DNA from: Flavobacterium chilense
GTDB taxonomy: Bacteria > Bacteroidota > Bacteroidia > Flavobacteriales > Flavobacteriaceae
Assembly: GCF_001602525.1 (NCBI RefSeq)
Contig: NZ_LSYT01000004.1
Span: 1-64,000 of the forward strand
DNA: 64,000 nt
Direction of reading: 5' to 3'
Shown: positions 53,385 through 63,300 of the stretch, piece by piece
Position numbering within the stretch: position 1 is the stretch's first letter
How the letters are laid out: each line of letters starts with the position of its first letter
The notes under the pieces: generated by a model
Told to the model about the DNA's origin: nothing
The model's database searches: none
Seen by the model: only the letters and a program-made list of their open reading frames with translations
Made by a program: the position numbers and the translations under genes

Positions 53385-54476
53385 ATGATAACCTCAAAAA
53401 TTATATCTAACGGAATCTTAAGAGCTTTAACCACAATCTTAGTTATTGCAGCCATTTTATATTTTCTGTATGCCATACAAACCGTAATTGTTTACTTGTG
53501 TATTTCCTTATTATTGTGCTTAATTGCCAATCCGTTAGTACAATTTTTAAAAAACAAATTAAAGTTCAGTAACTCACTCGCTGCTTCAACAGCACTAATT
53601 ATTTTTATCCTTTCAATAGTGGGTTTCATACTGTTGTTTGTTCCTTTGATTATTTCGCAGGCCAATAACTTATCCTTATTAGACACCCAAAATCTTCAAC
53701 AACAGTTTACAGAAACAGAGCATACTCTTGAGACATATTTTAATATTCAGCATCTGGATTTAAATAAAGTTTTAAAAGATTCTAAAATTACATCGATCAT
53801 CGATTTTAGCTATTTTACCGGTTTTATCAACACGATTTTAAATTTTATGGCTGATATGGGAATGGGACTTGTTTCTGTATTCTTTATTACCTTTTTCTTT
53901 ATAAAGGATCAGGACGCCTTTAAAGTAAGTGCCCGTAAAATTCTTCCTGATACAAATGAGGATAAAATCTTAAATTCGATTACTAAAATAAATCACTTTC
54001 TAACCCGCTATTTTATTGGATTGTTATTGCAATTAACGGTTGTTTTTATTTTGTATCTGATTGTTTTAATGATTTTTGGAAATCAAAATGCTTTTGTAAT
54101 TGCTTTTTTATGTGCTATCCTGAATGTTATACCTTATATAGGACCAATAATTGGAACCATATTAGCTGCACTTTTAACAATGATTAGTATGATTGGAAGT
54201 GATTTTCAATCTGAAATTCTGCCAAGAACAATTTATGTAGTCATAGGTTTCTTATTGGTTCAGGCAATTGATAACAACGTTAGTCAGCCCATAATTTCAT
54301 CAAAAAGTGTAAATTCGCATCCGCTGGAAATATTTCTGATTACTTTAATAAGCGGAATTACTTTTGGAATTGTCGGAATGATTATTGCCATTCCTGTTTT
54401 TACAATGGTAAAGGTAATTTTGAAAGAATTTTTTCCTGATAACAAAATTGTCTCTGTATTAACCGAAAGAATTTAA
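53385..54476 (+). CDS. AI-2E family (PerM/TqsA-like) permease
   Basis: A 363-residue inner-membrane protein with about seven or eight helices, including ALTTILVIAAILYFLYAIQT, FSNSLAASTALIIFILSIVG, FLTRYFIGLLLQLTVVFILY and the conserved LNVIPYIGPIIGTILAALLT and HPLEIFLITLISGITFGIVG. Members export autoinducer-2 or act as ion/H+ antiporters; the substrate is not predictable here. It is followed after 2 bp by the THUMP-like methyltransferase. Confidence 0.88.
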   Translation: MITSKIISNGILRALTTILVIAAILYFLYAIQTVIVYLCISLLLCLIANPLVQFLKNKLKFSNSLAASTALIIFILSIVGFILLFVPLIISQANNLSLLDTQNLQQQFTETEHTLETYFNIQHLDLNKVLKDSKITSIIDFSYFTGFINTILNFMADMGMGLVSVFFITFFFIKDQDAFKVSARKILPDTNEDKILNSITKINHFLTRYFIGLLLQLTVVFILYLIVLMIFGNQNAFVIAFLCAILNVIPYIGPIIGTILAALLTMISMIGSDFQSEILPRTIYVVIGFLLVQAIDNNVSQPIISSKSVNSHPLEIFLITLISGITFGIVGMIIAIPVFTMVKVILKEFFPDNKIVSVLTERI

Positions 54477-54478
54477 AA

Positions 54479-55660
54479 TTGAACACTTCTATTTTGCACC
54501 AAAATATTCAGGAATTTATAACTCAAAATAGTGGTGTCCCGATTGCAAAACTTGCGCTTCAGAAAAATCCGTTTCCTGAAATCGACTGGATTTTAATTTT
54601 AAACCAAATTGAAGCGAAGTCTAAAGCAAAAGATAAGTTGCCTACCTGGTTTTCAACCAAGGATATTATTTATCCAGGTAAAATTTCGGTTGAGCAAACC
54701 TCTTCAGAAAAAACTGCTGCTTACAAGGCTTCTTTAATTTCCGGAGAAACTTTAATCGATCTTACAGGAGGTTTTGGCGTTGATGATTATTACTTTGCTA
54801 AAAACTTTAAAAGCATTGCACATTGCGAAATAAACGAAGAGTTATCTGCCATTGTAAAACATAATTACGAACAATTAGGCGTTACAAATTGTAGTTTTTA
54901 TGCAGGTGATTCTACAAATGTTCTAAATAAAGTAAATCAAAAATGGGATTGGATTTACATTGATCCTTCACGCAGAAATGATGCAAAAGGCAAAGTTTTT
55001 ATGCTTAAAGACTGTTTGCCAAATGTACCTGATTTATTGGATTTTTATTTTGAGAAAACTGATTCGGTTTTAATAAAAACGGCTCCTTTATTGGATCTTT
55101 CTGCAGGTTTATCTGAATTAAAATTCGTTAAAAATATACATATTATTGCACTCGAAAATGAAGTCAAAGAGTTGCTTTTTGAAATTCACAATCAATACAC
55201 AGGTAAAATAACGATTAAGACCGCTAATATCGTTAAAGATAAAACGGAGACTTTTGAGTTTATTCTGGGTGATGAAACCGTGTTTGCCTCTTTTCATTTA
55301 CCGCAAAAATATGTTTATGAGCCTAATGCAGCTATTATGAAATCCGGAGGGTTTGATGAAGTGAGTGCTGTTTTTAATCTCAACAAGCTCCATAAACACT
55401 CGCATTTATACACTTCTGAAGACTTAATCGATTTTCCCGGTAGACGTTTTGAAATCGAAAAAGTGATTCCGTACAGCAAAAACGAAATGAAAATGACACT
55501 TGCCAATCAGCAGGCAAATATCACAACGCGAAACTTTCCGGACACTGTAGAAAACATTCGAAAAAAATGGAAAATAAAAAATGGAGGAAATTTGTATTGT
55601 TTTTTTACAACTGATACAAATGATAACAAAATAGTTTTAATTTGCAGAAAAATAACTTAG
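54479..55660 (+). CDS. THUMP-like domain class I SAM-dependent methyltransferase
   Basis: A 393-residue protein with a Rossmann methyltransferase core: LIDLTGGFGVDDYYFAKNF (SAM-binding motif I, about 98-117), HCEINEELSAIVKHN (motif II), and WIYIDPSRRNDAKGKVF (motif IV, DPSRR) at about 160-176. The C-terminal half (from about 290: YVYEPNAAIMKSGGFDEV) matches the THUMP-like domain seen in Bacteroidota RNA methyltransferase homologues. Target is unknown, likely RNA. Start is TTG at 54479, 2 bp after the permease stop; no ATG is near. Confidence 0.82.
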   Translation: MNTSILHQNIQEFITQNSGVPIAKLALQKNPFPEIDWILILNQIEAKSKAKDKLPTWFSTKDIIYPGKISVEQTSSEKTAAYKASLISGETLIDLTGGFGVDDYYFAKNFKSIAHCEINEELSAIVKHNYEQLGVTNCSFYAGDSTNVLNKVNQKWDWIYIDPSRRNDAKGKVFMLKDCLPNVPDLLDFYFEKTDSVLIKTAPLLDLSAGLSELKFVKNIHIIALENEVKELLFEIHNQYTGKITIKTANIVKDKTETFEFILGDETVFASFHLPQKYVYEPNAAIMKSGGFDEVSAVFNLNKLHKHSHLYTSEDLIDFPGRRFEIEKVIPYSKNEMKMTLANQQANITTRNFPDTVENIRKKWKIKNGGNLYCFFTTDTNDNKIVLICRKIT

Positions 55661-55662
55661 AA

Positions 55663-56229
55663 ATGAAACAACTAATTACACTAACTCTTTTTTTATTAAC
55701 GTTTACTGCTTTTGCACAAAAACCATGTGAATACAGTGCAAATGTCAAAGATTCTATTGGTACTTACAAGGTAACGAATGAATATATGGTGAGCGAAAAA
55801 TATTTTGGAGGAACCTTCAACTATATTTTCTTCTCGCTGGCACAAACTGATGGTTTACCAACCTTAAACCTGCAATTGATTCAAAAAAGTAAAGATTTTA
55901 TAAAAGCGAACTGCTTTGATAAAAGCTCTAAAATATTTTTACAATTAGAAAACGGAAAAATCGTAACCTTAATGCATATCGATCGTGAAAGCTGCGGAAC
56001 GCTTATTCATGATGATAAAGGTTTTGACAATCGTATCAATACCGGAATTTTTATGTTTGTGAAAGACAATTATGAGGAACTGAAAAAGTCCCCTATTTCG
56101 ATCATGAGAATAAAATATTTAACCGATACTGAAGACTTTATTGTTAAAAGTGATTTAACATCAGAACTAAACGGTAAAGTGTATCATCCGAATACTTATT
56201 TCATGGACAACATTAGGTGTGTGGAGTAA
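55663..56229 (+). CDS. Secreted protein of unknown function
   Basis: A 188-residue protein with signal peptide MKQLITLTLFLLTFTAFAQ and three or four cysteines (CEYS, NCFD, SCGT, final RCVE), so probably periplasmic with disulfides. I recognise no family. It starts 2 bp after the methyltransferase stop codon and is thus in the same operon; its own stop abuts the stop of the convergent dipeptidase (56229/56230). Confidence 0.75.
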   Translation: MKQLITLTLFLLTFTAFAQKPCEYSANVKDSIGTYKVTNEYMVSEKYFGGTFNYIFFSLAQTDGLPTLNLQLIQKSKDFIKANCFDKSSKIFLQLENGKIVTLMHIDRESCGTLIHDDKGFDNRINTGIFMFVKDNYEELKKSPISIMRIKYLTDTEDFIVKSDLTSELNGKVYHPNTYFMDNIRCVE

Positions 56230-56883
56230 TTAATTGCATTTCCATTTTTGATTGGAAACATTATCCTTTAAACCAGCTTTTAAATTGTAATGCCACCATT
56301 CTGAATCAAACGAATTAAAGCCATTTTTGATCATTATTTTCTTAAGGTATTTTCTATTTGATTTTACCTGATTAGAAAGCATGGTATAATTGTGACTGGC
56401 TCTTATCCCAAAAAAATCAAAAGGAGTTCCCATATCAACTTCTTTTCCATTAATATCAACCAGCGAAATATCAACGGCTCCTCCTCTATTATGGATGGAG
56501 CCTTTTTTTGGATCTGCCACATATTCAGGATTTGACACAATCTCCCACATTTTTTTCTGAATTGATAACGGTCGGTAACAATCGTATAATTTGATTTTAT
56601 ATCCTTTTTTATTAAAATCATTATTGGCTGCAATTAGTGCTTTTACTGTTTTAAGGCGCAATAAACATTCGGCACAATCATATACTTTCGCTTTCAAAAA
56701 ATTATCTTCGGTAGCATATTTCATATCGTAAATAAAATCATTGCTATAATCTCTTAAATTTACAAAAGTAGTATCGCTAACTTCCTGTGTTCCTTCACTT
56801 GAATAAGCTTCATGCTGCGCTGTAGAAGTCGCTATCCAAAAGAAAGAAATCAGAAAAAATAAAGGTTTGATAAATGGTGTCAT
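56230..56883 (-). CDS. M15 D-alanyl-D-alanine dipeptidase (VanX/DdpX-like)
   Basis: Zinc D,D-dipeptidase of 217 aa that hydrolyses D-Ala-D-Ala, recycling it from peptidoglycan. After a signal peptide (MTPFIKPLFFLISFFWIATS) the domain shows YDCYRPLSIQKKMWEIV, the zinc motif GSIHNRGGAVDISLVD (SxHxxGxAxD) and SEWWHYNL with catalytic Glu and third zinc ligand His. A signal peptide makes it periplasmic, unlike cytoplasmic VanX. Start set at 56883 to begin at the signal peptide. No van regulator or ligase is nearby, so glycopeptide resistance is not implied. Confidence 0.9.
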   Translation of the reverse strand: MTPFIKPLFFLISFFWIATSTAQHEAYSSEGTQEVSDTTFVNLRDYSNDFIYDMKYATEDNFLKAKVYDCAECLLRLKTVKALIAANNDFNKKGYKIKLYDCYRPLSIQKKMWEIVSNPEYVADPKKGSIHNRGGAVDISLVDINGKEVDMGTPFDFFGIRASHNYTMLSNQVKSNRKYLKKIMIKNGFNSFDSEWWHYNLKAGLKDNVSNQKWKCN

Positions 56884-57105
56884 GAGCTTTAAAATTTGAA
56901 AAATGAAATTAGTCAAAAAATGCTCAATCTCCTATTTAATCATTCGTATTTAAAACCAATCCTGTATTTCTAAGGCAAAAAACATGCTGTTACATACAAA
57001 TATTAAAACTTCTCCTGCTTTTTTTAGAACAATCTTTCCTGTTTTTTCTTTAAATTAGCTAAATAGTGATTTATAAATCAATTAGTTAATTAAAAACAAA
57101 ATGCT

Positions 57106-57633
57106 ATGAGCAAAAAAACAAAGCAATTATTGGTATTTGTATTAAGCGGTTTTACATTAATTTCCTGTAAAAAAGAAACTATCAAAAATGTCCCTACAAC
57201 AGATTCTACTTCTGTAAAAATCGATGCTTTAAAATCAGATTCAGCTATCATTAATCCAACAGATACTTTAAAAAATCTGGTAGATAAAAGTGTTATCGGA
57301 TCAGGTATTTTAACAAAAAGCAGTATTACACCAAGATTAAAAAGTCTTTTAGGAAATGATTATGATGAAATGGTAAAACTCTGGAATACAGAAACTCCAT
57401 TTACGTTAGAAGGCGATATTTTGCATGCCAGCGGATGCAAACAACACGATTGCAACAGCTATTCTTATGATCTTTATATTGATGTAAAAAACAATAAAAT
57501 TAATGTCTATAAATTTAGCAAATCAAAACTGGATGTATTTGCCGAAGACCATTATCGCATTCAGCTGAAAGATTCATTATTACAGGAATTAAACACTAAA
57601 AAGCTTAATGCCAATATTGTAAAAGACAAATAA
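57106..57633 (+). CDS. Lipoprotein with an Ivy-like CKxHDC motif (candidate lysozyme inhibitor)
   Basis: A 175-residue lipoprotein: signal MSKKTKQLLVFVLSGFTLIS with Cys21, then a Thr/Ser-rich linker and a domain from about 75. GDILHASGCKQHDCNSYSYD matches in pattern the CKPHDC loop by which the Ivy inhibitor of vertebrate lysozyme blocks the enzyme's active site; as in Ivy, it is followed by a beta strand (LYIDVKNNKINVYKF). Overall identity to Ivy cannot be judged here, so this is a motif-based proposal. It lies next to a D-Ala-D-Ala dipeptidase, divergent from it. Confidence 0.6.
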   Translation: MSKKTKQLLVFVLSGFTLISCKKETIKNVPTTDSTSVKIDALKSDSAIINPTDTLKNLVDKSVIGSGILTKSSITPRLKSLLGNDYDEMVKLWNTETPFTLEGDILHASGCKQHDCNSYSYDLYIDVKNNKINVYKFSKSKLDVFAEDHYRIQLKDSLLQELNTKKLNANIVKDK

Positions 57634-57640
57634 GCTTTTT
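57598..57640 (+). terminator. Possible terminator spanning the stop of the Ivy-like gene
   Basis: AAAAAGCTTA at 57598-57607 pairs with TAAGCTTTTT at 57631-57640 with a 23-nt loop; the stop codon lies in the right arm. Confidence 0.4.
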
Positions 57641-57655
57641 CAATCTGTTTTTATC

Positions 57656-58759
57656 CTAAATCTCTCCGGTCATCAGAATGTTTTCTGTTATGCCTTTATT
57701 TTTTAACATCCTAAAATGAGACCGAACAGCGTGGTAAAATGGATATGATGTATACGGTAAATCATATTCCTGAGCATAACGCATGATAATTGGAGTGATA
57801 TAAGGGTAATAAGTATGACCAACTCCAGGAAAAAGATGATGTGCCACATGATGTGTAAAACCTCCATATAGAAAATTTGCCAATTTACTATTGGTACTAA
57901 AATCCTTTGTTACAATCATTTGATGTACTGCCCAGGTTGCAGAGAGATTTCCGTCTTGATCTGTTCCCGGAAAATGGGCATCTTCATCGACATGTGTCGA
58001 AACGAGTGCTATAACTCCCAAAGCACTGCCGCATAAATGCATGGTAAACCAGGCTCCTAAAACCAAATACCAGGGCTGGTTTAAAAAAAACATGGGAATA
58101 AAAAGCAGGTAAATCAGGTTTACAATCTTAGCCGCAAATAATATAAAAATCTGTTTTGGCGGAATTTTGTCTACTACTTTTTTTACATAATTGTTTTTCT
58201 TTCCAAAAAAGTCTTTAAAATCCCGAATATAAATCCAGTTCAGACTGTAAAGCGGATAAATAAACCACATATAAATGTGCTGATATTTGTGATATTTAAA
58301 CAAAGGACTATTTGGAAAAATGCGAATAATATCACTCTGTTTAATATCAATATCCCAATCGGGAACATTAGGATATGCATGGTGTAAATTGATATGTCTG
58401 CGCATCCAGAGCCAGTGATTGCCTCCAAAAAGCTCTAAAACATACAAAAACCACTCGTTGTGTTTTGCTTTTTTAAATAAAGCTCCATGAGCGGCGTCAT
58501 GAAAAGCATTTATAAAAAGTACAATCATGGTAAAACCACATAAAATATAAAAAAGAAAAAGTAAAGGTGTAGTGTTACCAAAAAACAAAATACAGCCATA
58601 AAACAAAAAAAACAGAACCAAAAGACCTAAAGACTTTATAACGTTTAAGAGGTACAATGATGCGTTTTGCAAAATAGTTTCGTTTACTTCTACACGCATC
58701 TTCTTAAAAAAATCATCAGTACCAGCTTTGAGATAAACCGGGCGTTTTAATTTTTCCAT
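57656..58759 (-). CDS. Membrane fatty acid desaturase
   Basis: Di-iron acyl-lipid desaturase of 367 aa. It has all three histidine boxes: HDAAH at about 94-98, HINLHH at about 130-135 and HHVAHH at about 303-308, plus four hydrophobic helices in pairs (SLGLLVLFFLFYGCILFFGN, LFLFYILCGFTMIVLFINAF). The third box is of the HxxHH type seen in front-end or omega-type desaturases. Desaturation would tune membrane fluidity at low temperature. The start is set at MEKLKRPVYLKAG (58759). Monocistronic, convergent with the Ivy-like gene. Confidence 0.9.
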   Translation of the reverse strand: MEKLKRPVYLKAGTDDFFKKMRVEVNETILQNASLYLLNVIKSLGLLVLFFLFYGCILFFGNTTPLLFLFYILCGFTMIVLFINAFHDAAHGALFKKAKHNEWFLYVLELFGGNHWLWMRRHINLHHAYPNVPDWDIDIKQSDIIRIFPNSPLFKYHKYQHIYMWFIYPLYSLNWIYIRDFKDFFGKKNNYVKKVVDKIPPKQIFILFAAKIVNLIYLLFIPMFFLNQPWYLVLGAWFTMHLCGSALGVIALVSTHVDEDAHFPGTDQDGNLSATWAVHQMIVTKDFSTNSKLANFLYGGFTHHVAHHLFPGVGHTYYPYITPIIMRYAQEYDLPYTSYPFYHAVRSHFRMLKNKGITENILMTGEI

Positions 58760-58996
58760 AAAAATAGGTATTGCTAGAAATTGTCCTATCAAATTTAATA
58801 AAAAAAGTTAAAACACACGATAACAAACTCTTACAAGTATAAATAAAATTAACTTAAAAAATTTAGAGCCAGAGTTGAACAGAAAAAATCCTGACTGATA
58901 TGATTACCTTATCGAAATTTAATAACTTTACTTCAGTCCAAAAAATACAATTTATTCGGTTTAATTAACCGCCTTAAACTTTCAAATTTTCTGAAA

Positions 58997-59749
58997 ATGA
59001 AAAAAAGAGAAAAACTTCAAATCATCCAAAAATACTATCCTAATGCCTTAACTACGATAGATTTTATAAACAAAATTATTGATTATATCGAGGAGAAACT
59101 GGATCTGGAGCCGGCACAAATAATGTTTGCCGACAGTATTTGCAGTGATGATGTAAACAGTATTCAATATCCGGTAAGAGCAAATGAATTTTTAGGACCG
59201 TTTAAAATGGGAGGATTGGACGGGTTTCCTTTTACAGGATTAACAGGTATGCAGGCATTTGCAAGCCATGTTCCGGATGAAGGAGCTGTTTTTATCTATT
59301 ATGGACCGCATATTGGGATTTCGAAAGAAGGAAAGATTGGAGAAATCAATCGCTTTGGACAAAATAAACCTTCCAGTTGTTGTGGTGCTGCTAATGGTGC
59401 TTTGAATAAATTAACCGATAATGCTATAGAATCCGGACATATAACGGAAATAGATTATCAGATGAATACGATTGAACAAATCCTTTTAAGCCAGAAAGAA
59501 AGTATCTTAAAAGCCGAAATACCACTTTATGAGGCTACAGAAATCATTTATGAATCGATCGACAAACGAATTCAGGAACTCATTGCCGCCACCAAATACA
59601 ATTGCAAGTATATTATTATTGTTGGCGCTATTCTGATTAATAGTGACAGCGACGTAGGTTCATTTTCATCAACCAAAAGATTTGATGTTATAGACCTGAA
59701 AACAGGAGTTAGAGAGAATTTGTTGCCAACTATAAATTTGACTTTATAA
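58997..59749 (+). CDS. LCIB-type beta-carbonic-anhydrase-like protein
   Basis: A 250-residue cytoplasmic protein resembling the limiting-CO2-inducible B/C (LCIB) family of beta-carbonic anhydrases. Supporting segments are SICSDDVN (C49), GGLDGFPFTGLTGMQAF (about 72-88), HVPDEGAVFIYYGPHIGIS (H105) and KPSSCCGAANGAL (C129). In structurally characterised LCIB proteins one Cys, one His and a second Cys bind zinc in this order, and a CxD motif supplies the Asp. Here C49-S-D51 keeps that, but the Arg partner is not evident, so activity is uncertain. Monocistronic, convergent with a truncated peptidase gene. Confidence 0.7.
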   Translation: MKKREKLQIIQKYYPNALTTIDFINKIIDYIEEKLDLEPAQIMFADSICSDDVNSIQYPVRANEFLGPFKMGGLDGFPFTGLTGMQAFASHVPDEGAVFIYYGPHIGISKEGKIGEINRFGQNKPSSCCGAANGALNKLTDNAIESGHITEIDYQMNTIEQILLSQKESILKAEIPLYEATEIIYESIDKRIQELIAATKYNCKYIIIVGAILINSDSDVGSFSSTKRFDVIDLKTGVRENLLPTINLTL

Positions 59750-59797
59750 TCAGAACAAAAAACGTATTTAACTGGAAATTCTTTTGTGTGTTGATTC

Positions 59798-60199
59798 TTA
59801 GTTCTGATTGATAAAATACAGCGGTTGCTCATAATTGGCAATTGCCATCAAAGCATTATAAATATATTTTGTGACCAAACCTCCGCCATCACTGTTAATT
59901 AAATCAATATCATCTTCGGGAGTATGGTATTGTGGATGTCCTCCGGTATGAAATCCAATGCAGGAAATCGAAGCTTTGTAGAATGAAACATGATCAGATC
60001 CGCCTACTTCTCCGGCATGAATAACCGGGTTTAGTCCGCTGTTTTCTCCTAGTTTTTTCATCAGTTCTACACCATCCGGAAAGGTTCCGGCACCACCCAT
60101 GTAAATTTGTTTTTCTGTATTTAATCTGCCCACCATATCCATGTTGAGCATTACTTTTACAGCTTCTTTTTTAACCGGTAAATGATTAACGAAGTATTT
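59798..60199 (-). pseudogene. Truncated M28 family zinc peptidase (3' end only)
   Basis: The frame encodes about 134 residues homologous to the C-terminal third of M28 aminopeptidases: KYFVNHLPVKKEAVKVMLN, MDMVGRLNTEKQIYMGGAG, GGSDHVSFYKASISCIGFH and YHTPEDDIDLINSDGG with the last zinc His. Homology begins abruptly at about 60199 and an in-frame TGA follows at about 60209-60207. The N-terminal part, with signal peptide and the other zinc ligands, is absent, replaced by the region upstream of the large RHS-like gene. An ATG at 60151 could yield a 117-aa fragment, but it could not be active. Confidence 0.85.
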
Positions 60200-60340
60200 A
60201 AAAATTATTCAAATATTTTTGACAAAACATAAACATCTATCAATCAAAAAGATAAAATCTTTCTTATAAAAAAAATAAAATGTAAAAGACTTTATGTTAA
60301 AAAAAGACTAATATTGTTCTAAAATCCAAAGTTATTTAGA

Positions 60341-63300
60341 ATGATTATAAACAATTTTCAATTAATTATCCGCCCTTATTTAAAAGCAATATTATTTATT
60401 TTGCTTTTCAGTTTTAACAATGTAAGTGCTCAAGCCCCAAAATCTCCTGAAGTAGCTAATTTATATAAAGTATTAACGGCAGAAATAGACCAAAGCACAG
60501 GTTTATCAAATACTTCAATTCCCTTGCATAATTTAAAAGTTGATGAAATTAATGTTCCAATAACCTTAAAATATGATTCAAAAGGGGTTAAATTAGAAAA
60601 CGAATCAAGTAATATTGGAACTTCATGGTCTTTGAGTATGGGTGGTATTATTATACGAAACCAGGAAGGCCTACCTGACGAATACACCCAAACCTATCAA
60701 ATGTATCCTACTTTTGATACGCAGGGTAACCCTTCATGTACACAATTTGTAATTCAAAATAATGTTTCATATGCTGAGCATGCTGACATAAGTAATAATG
60801 CCGCTGATTACTTTTCAACGAATGGCAATTTTAACAATTATTCAGGCCCAATTTATGCCAGTTCTTTAGATAAAAGCCCAGCACCGGACATCTTTCAATA
60901 CATGCTGCCAGATGGTCGTAATGGTTCGTTTATTATTAAAAATTTTAGTTTAAATACTGTTATTTCCTCTACAAGTGACAAGATCTCAGTTTATCTTGAC
61001 ATTAAAGGAAATATTTCAAGTTTTACCGTTATCGACGATAAGGGAAATTCATATTTTTTTAATGATATTGAACAAAATAACGCTAATTTATGGGATAGTA
61101 CATTATTTGGATCAATTTCAAGAGACACTCCGCTCCTACAAGCTTCTACGACAAGCATCAAATCAGACGTGTGGTCATTTAATTACTGTACAGAAGGTAA
61201 AAATGCCGGATACAGTGAACCCGGAGCTTTTGCATTAGCAAATAGACCAACTAATAGTTCTTGGTTTCTCTCTAAAATTGTTTCTGCAAACAAAAATGAA
61301 ATTAATTTCACTTACGAAAATGAGAGACATTCAAAATTATCTAATACAGCACTCGCATACAATCAGGGACATGTAAAGATAGTTGTAAATATGGCCACAT
61401 TCGGCAATTATTTCGAAAATGGTAATAATTACAATCAATTTGTCACTAAACGGTTAAAAGAAATAAAATCACCATCTGGATCCATTGTGTTTCAATACGA
61501 CGCAAAAAAAAGAGAAGATGTTAAAGATTCTTATAATGAAACTAGTGGTTTGTTTAATTCTGCCAATAACTTTTCAGAAGTAAGAGCAATAAAACAAATT
61601 AACATTCTCAATAGTCAAAATCAAATAGTTAAAAAAATTGACTTTTATAATAGCTATAAAATTTCAAGTGGTATTGAAAATGTTGAAGAAAGTAATAAAT
61701 ATCTATACAAGCGATTATGGCTTGATAAAATTGTTGTTAACGACACTGAAGAATATAGATTTAATTATATATCAGGAAATCTGCCTTATAAATTTTCATA
61801 CGAACAAGACTATTGGGGGGGATATAACGATAATAAAGCAGATTTGAATAAAAAAACTATGCTCCCTGATTTATGGTTTTACCCAAATGATCCAAGAAGT
61901 TTCACCAGGAGAACTAATTTCTCTATTTACAAGAGAAAAAACTTTATTGGACCAGAGTATAAATTATCTACTTCTCCGGATTTCAATTCTGCAATTGGAA
62001 ACTATGTATCAAATCGCGATATCAACGAAACATCTCAACAAATTGGAATGCTTAAAAAAATAACTTTTCCTTCTGGAGGTTACTTAAAATTCACTTACGA
62101 GTCAAATGATTTTCTCTTAGATAATGAATTAAAAAAAGGATTTGGATTAAGAGTTAAAAAAGTTGAAACCTATGACAATGATGTATTAGCTTCTACCACA
62201 GATTATAAGTATGTAAATAAAGATGGGACTTCATCAGGAATAATTACATCTTTAAATCTGTATGGAAAAATTTCTGCTAAAGATCCAAGAACAGAAAAAA
62301 TATTATTTTTAATCTCTTCTAATTCTTTATTAATGAATACAGACGTATATTATAAAAGAATAGAAAAGATCATTCCAAACAATGGAAAAATAGTCTCTGA
62401 ATATTTAATTCCTTACGATATTAATACTGAGAATGCGCTTTATATGGCAAATTCAAATGTACCATTATATAAAAACAGCCTGAATCTTGCTAAATTTAGG
62501 ATTTCTTGTGGAATATCTTTAACTTGTAGGGTAAACGGGGTAACTAAATTTATAAAGAATACTTTCGAATATCCTTCATTTGATTTAAATAAAAATTATC
62601 AAAATCTTTTTGGACGAAAGTTAAGGGATTCGATATACGACAAAAATGGACTTATTGTAAAAACAATAGAAAACTCATATACTTTAAGTGGCTTTTCAAA
62701 AAATCAAAAATGCTTTTTTGGTGAAACAAATAATCAGACTGCCGACCAAGAATTAGGTGTAGGAGATCAGTACATCAGAACGTATGCATTTTGTGACTAT
62801 GTTTTAGAATCTTCAAAAACTACAGATTTTTTTGGTACAAAAAGCGTTTCAGATTTAGTTGAATACAAATATTTTTCGAACAATGTTTTTCATCATAATC
62901 CAATAAGTATCAAACAAACATCGAGTAAGGGAGAACAATTGACCACATACTATAAGTATCCTAATGATTATAATTTTAACGTAACATTTCCTCCTATTTT
63001 ATCTGGATTTTCTGAAGTGTTGTTGGCAATGGTTAAGAGAAATATATTAGTTCCAATCGAAACAAAACAAACATTGAATGCAAATGGAATCGAAAAAGTA
63101 CTCAATTCTTCTTTAACTGAATATAGATATGATAATACTAACCTTGTAAAATCAAGCATATATAATTTAAAACGATCTAATACAGCTTTTGTAGACTCTT
63201 ATTTACAATCTAATTCTCCGTATTTAAATTTCACAAAATCAGAAAATTATTTTGAAGATACTGTTTTTCAAAATTATTATTTAAATGGAAATATAAAAGA

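Noticed and set aside
56230..56883. Glycopeptide resistance gene (vanX)
   Set aside because: The enzyme is exported and stands without vanH, vanA or a VanRS pair; a recycling role is more likely.
60151..60199. Treating the M28 remnant as an intact 117-aa gene
   Set aside because: In-frame homology continues upstream of that ATG, and the catalytic N-terminal part is missing, so a truncated gene is the better reading.
60430..63159. Several small frames on both strands inside the RHS-like gene
   Set aside because: All overlap the 1220-codon open frame and show no protein character.
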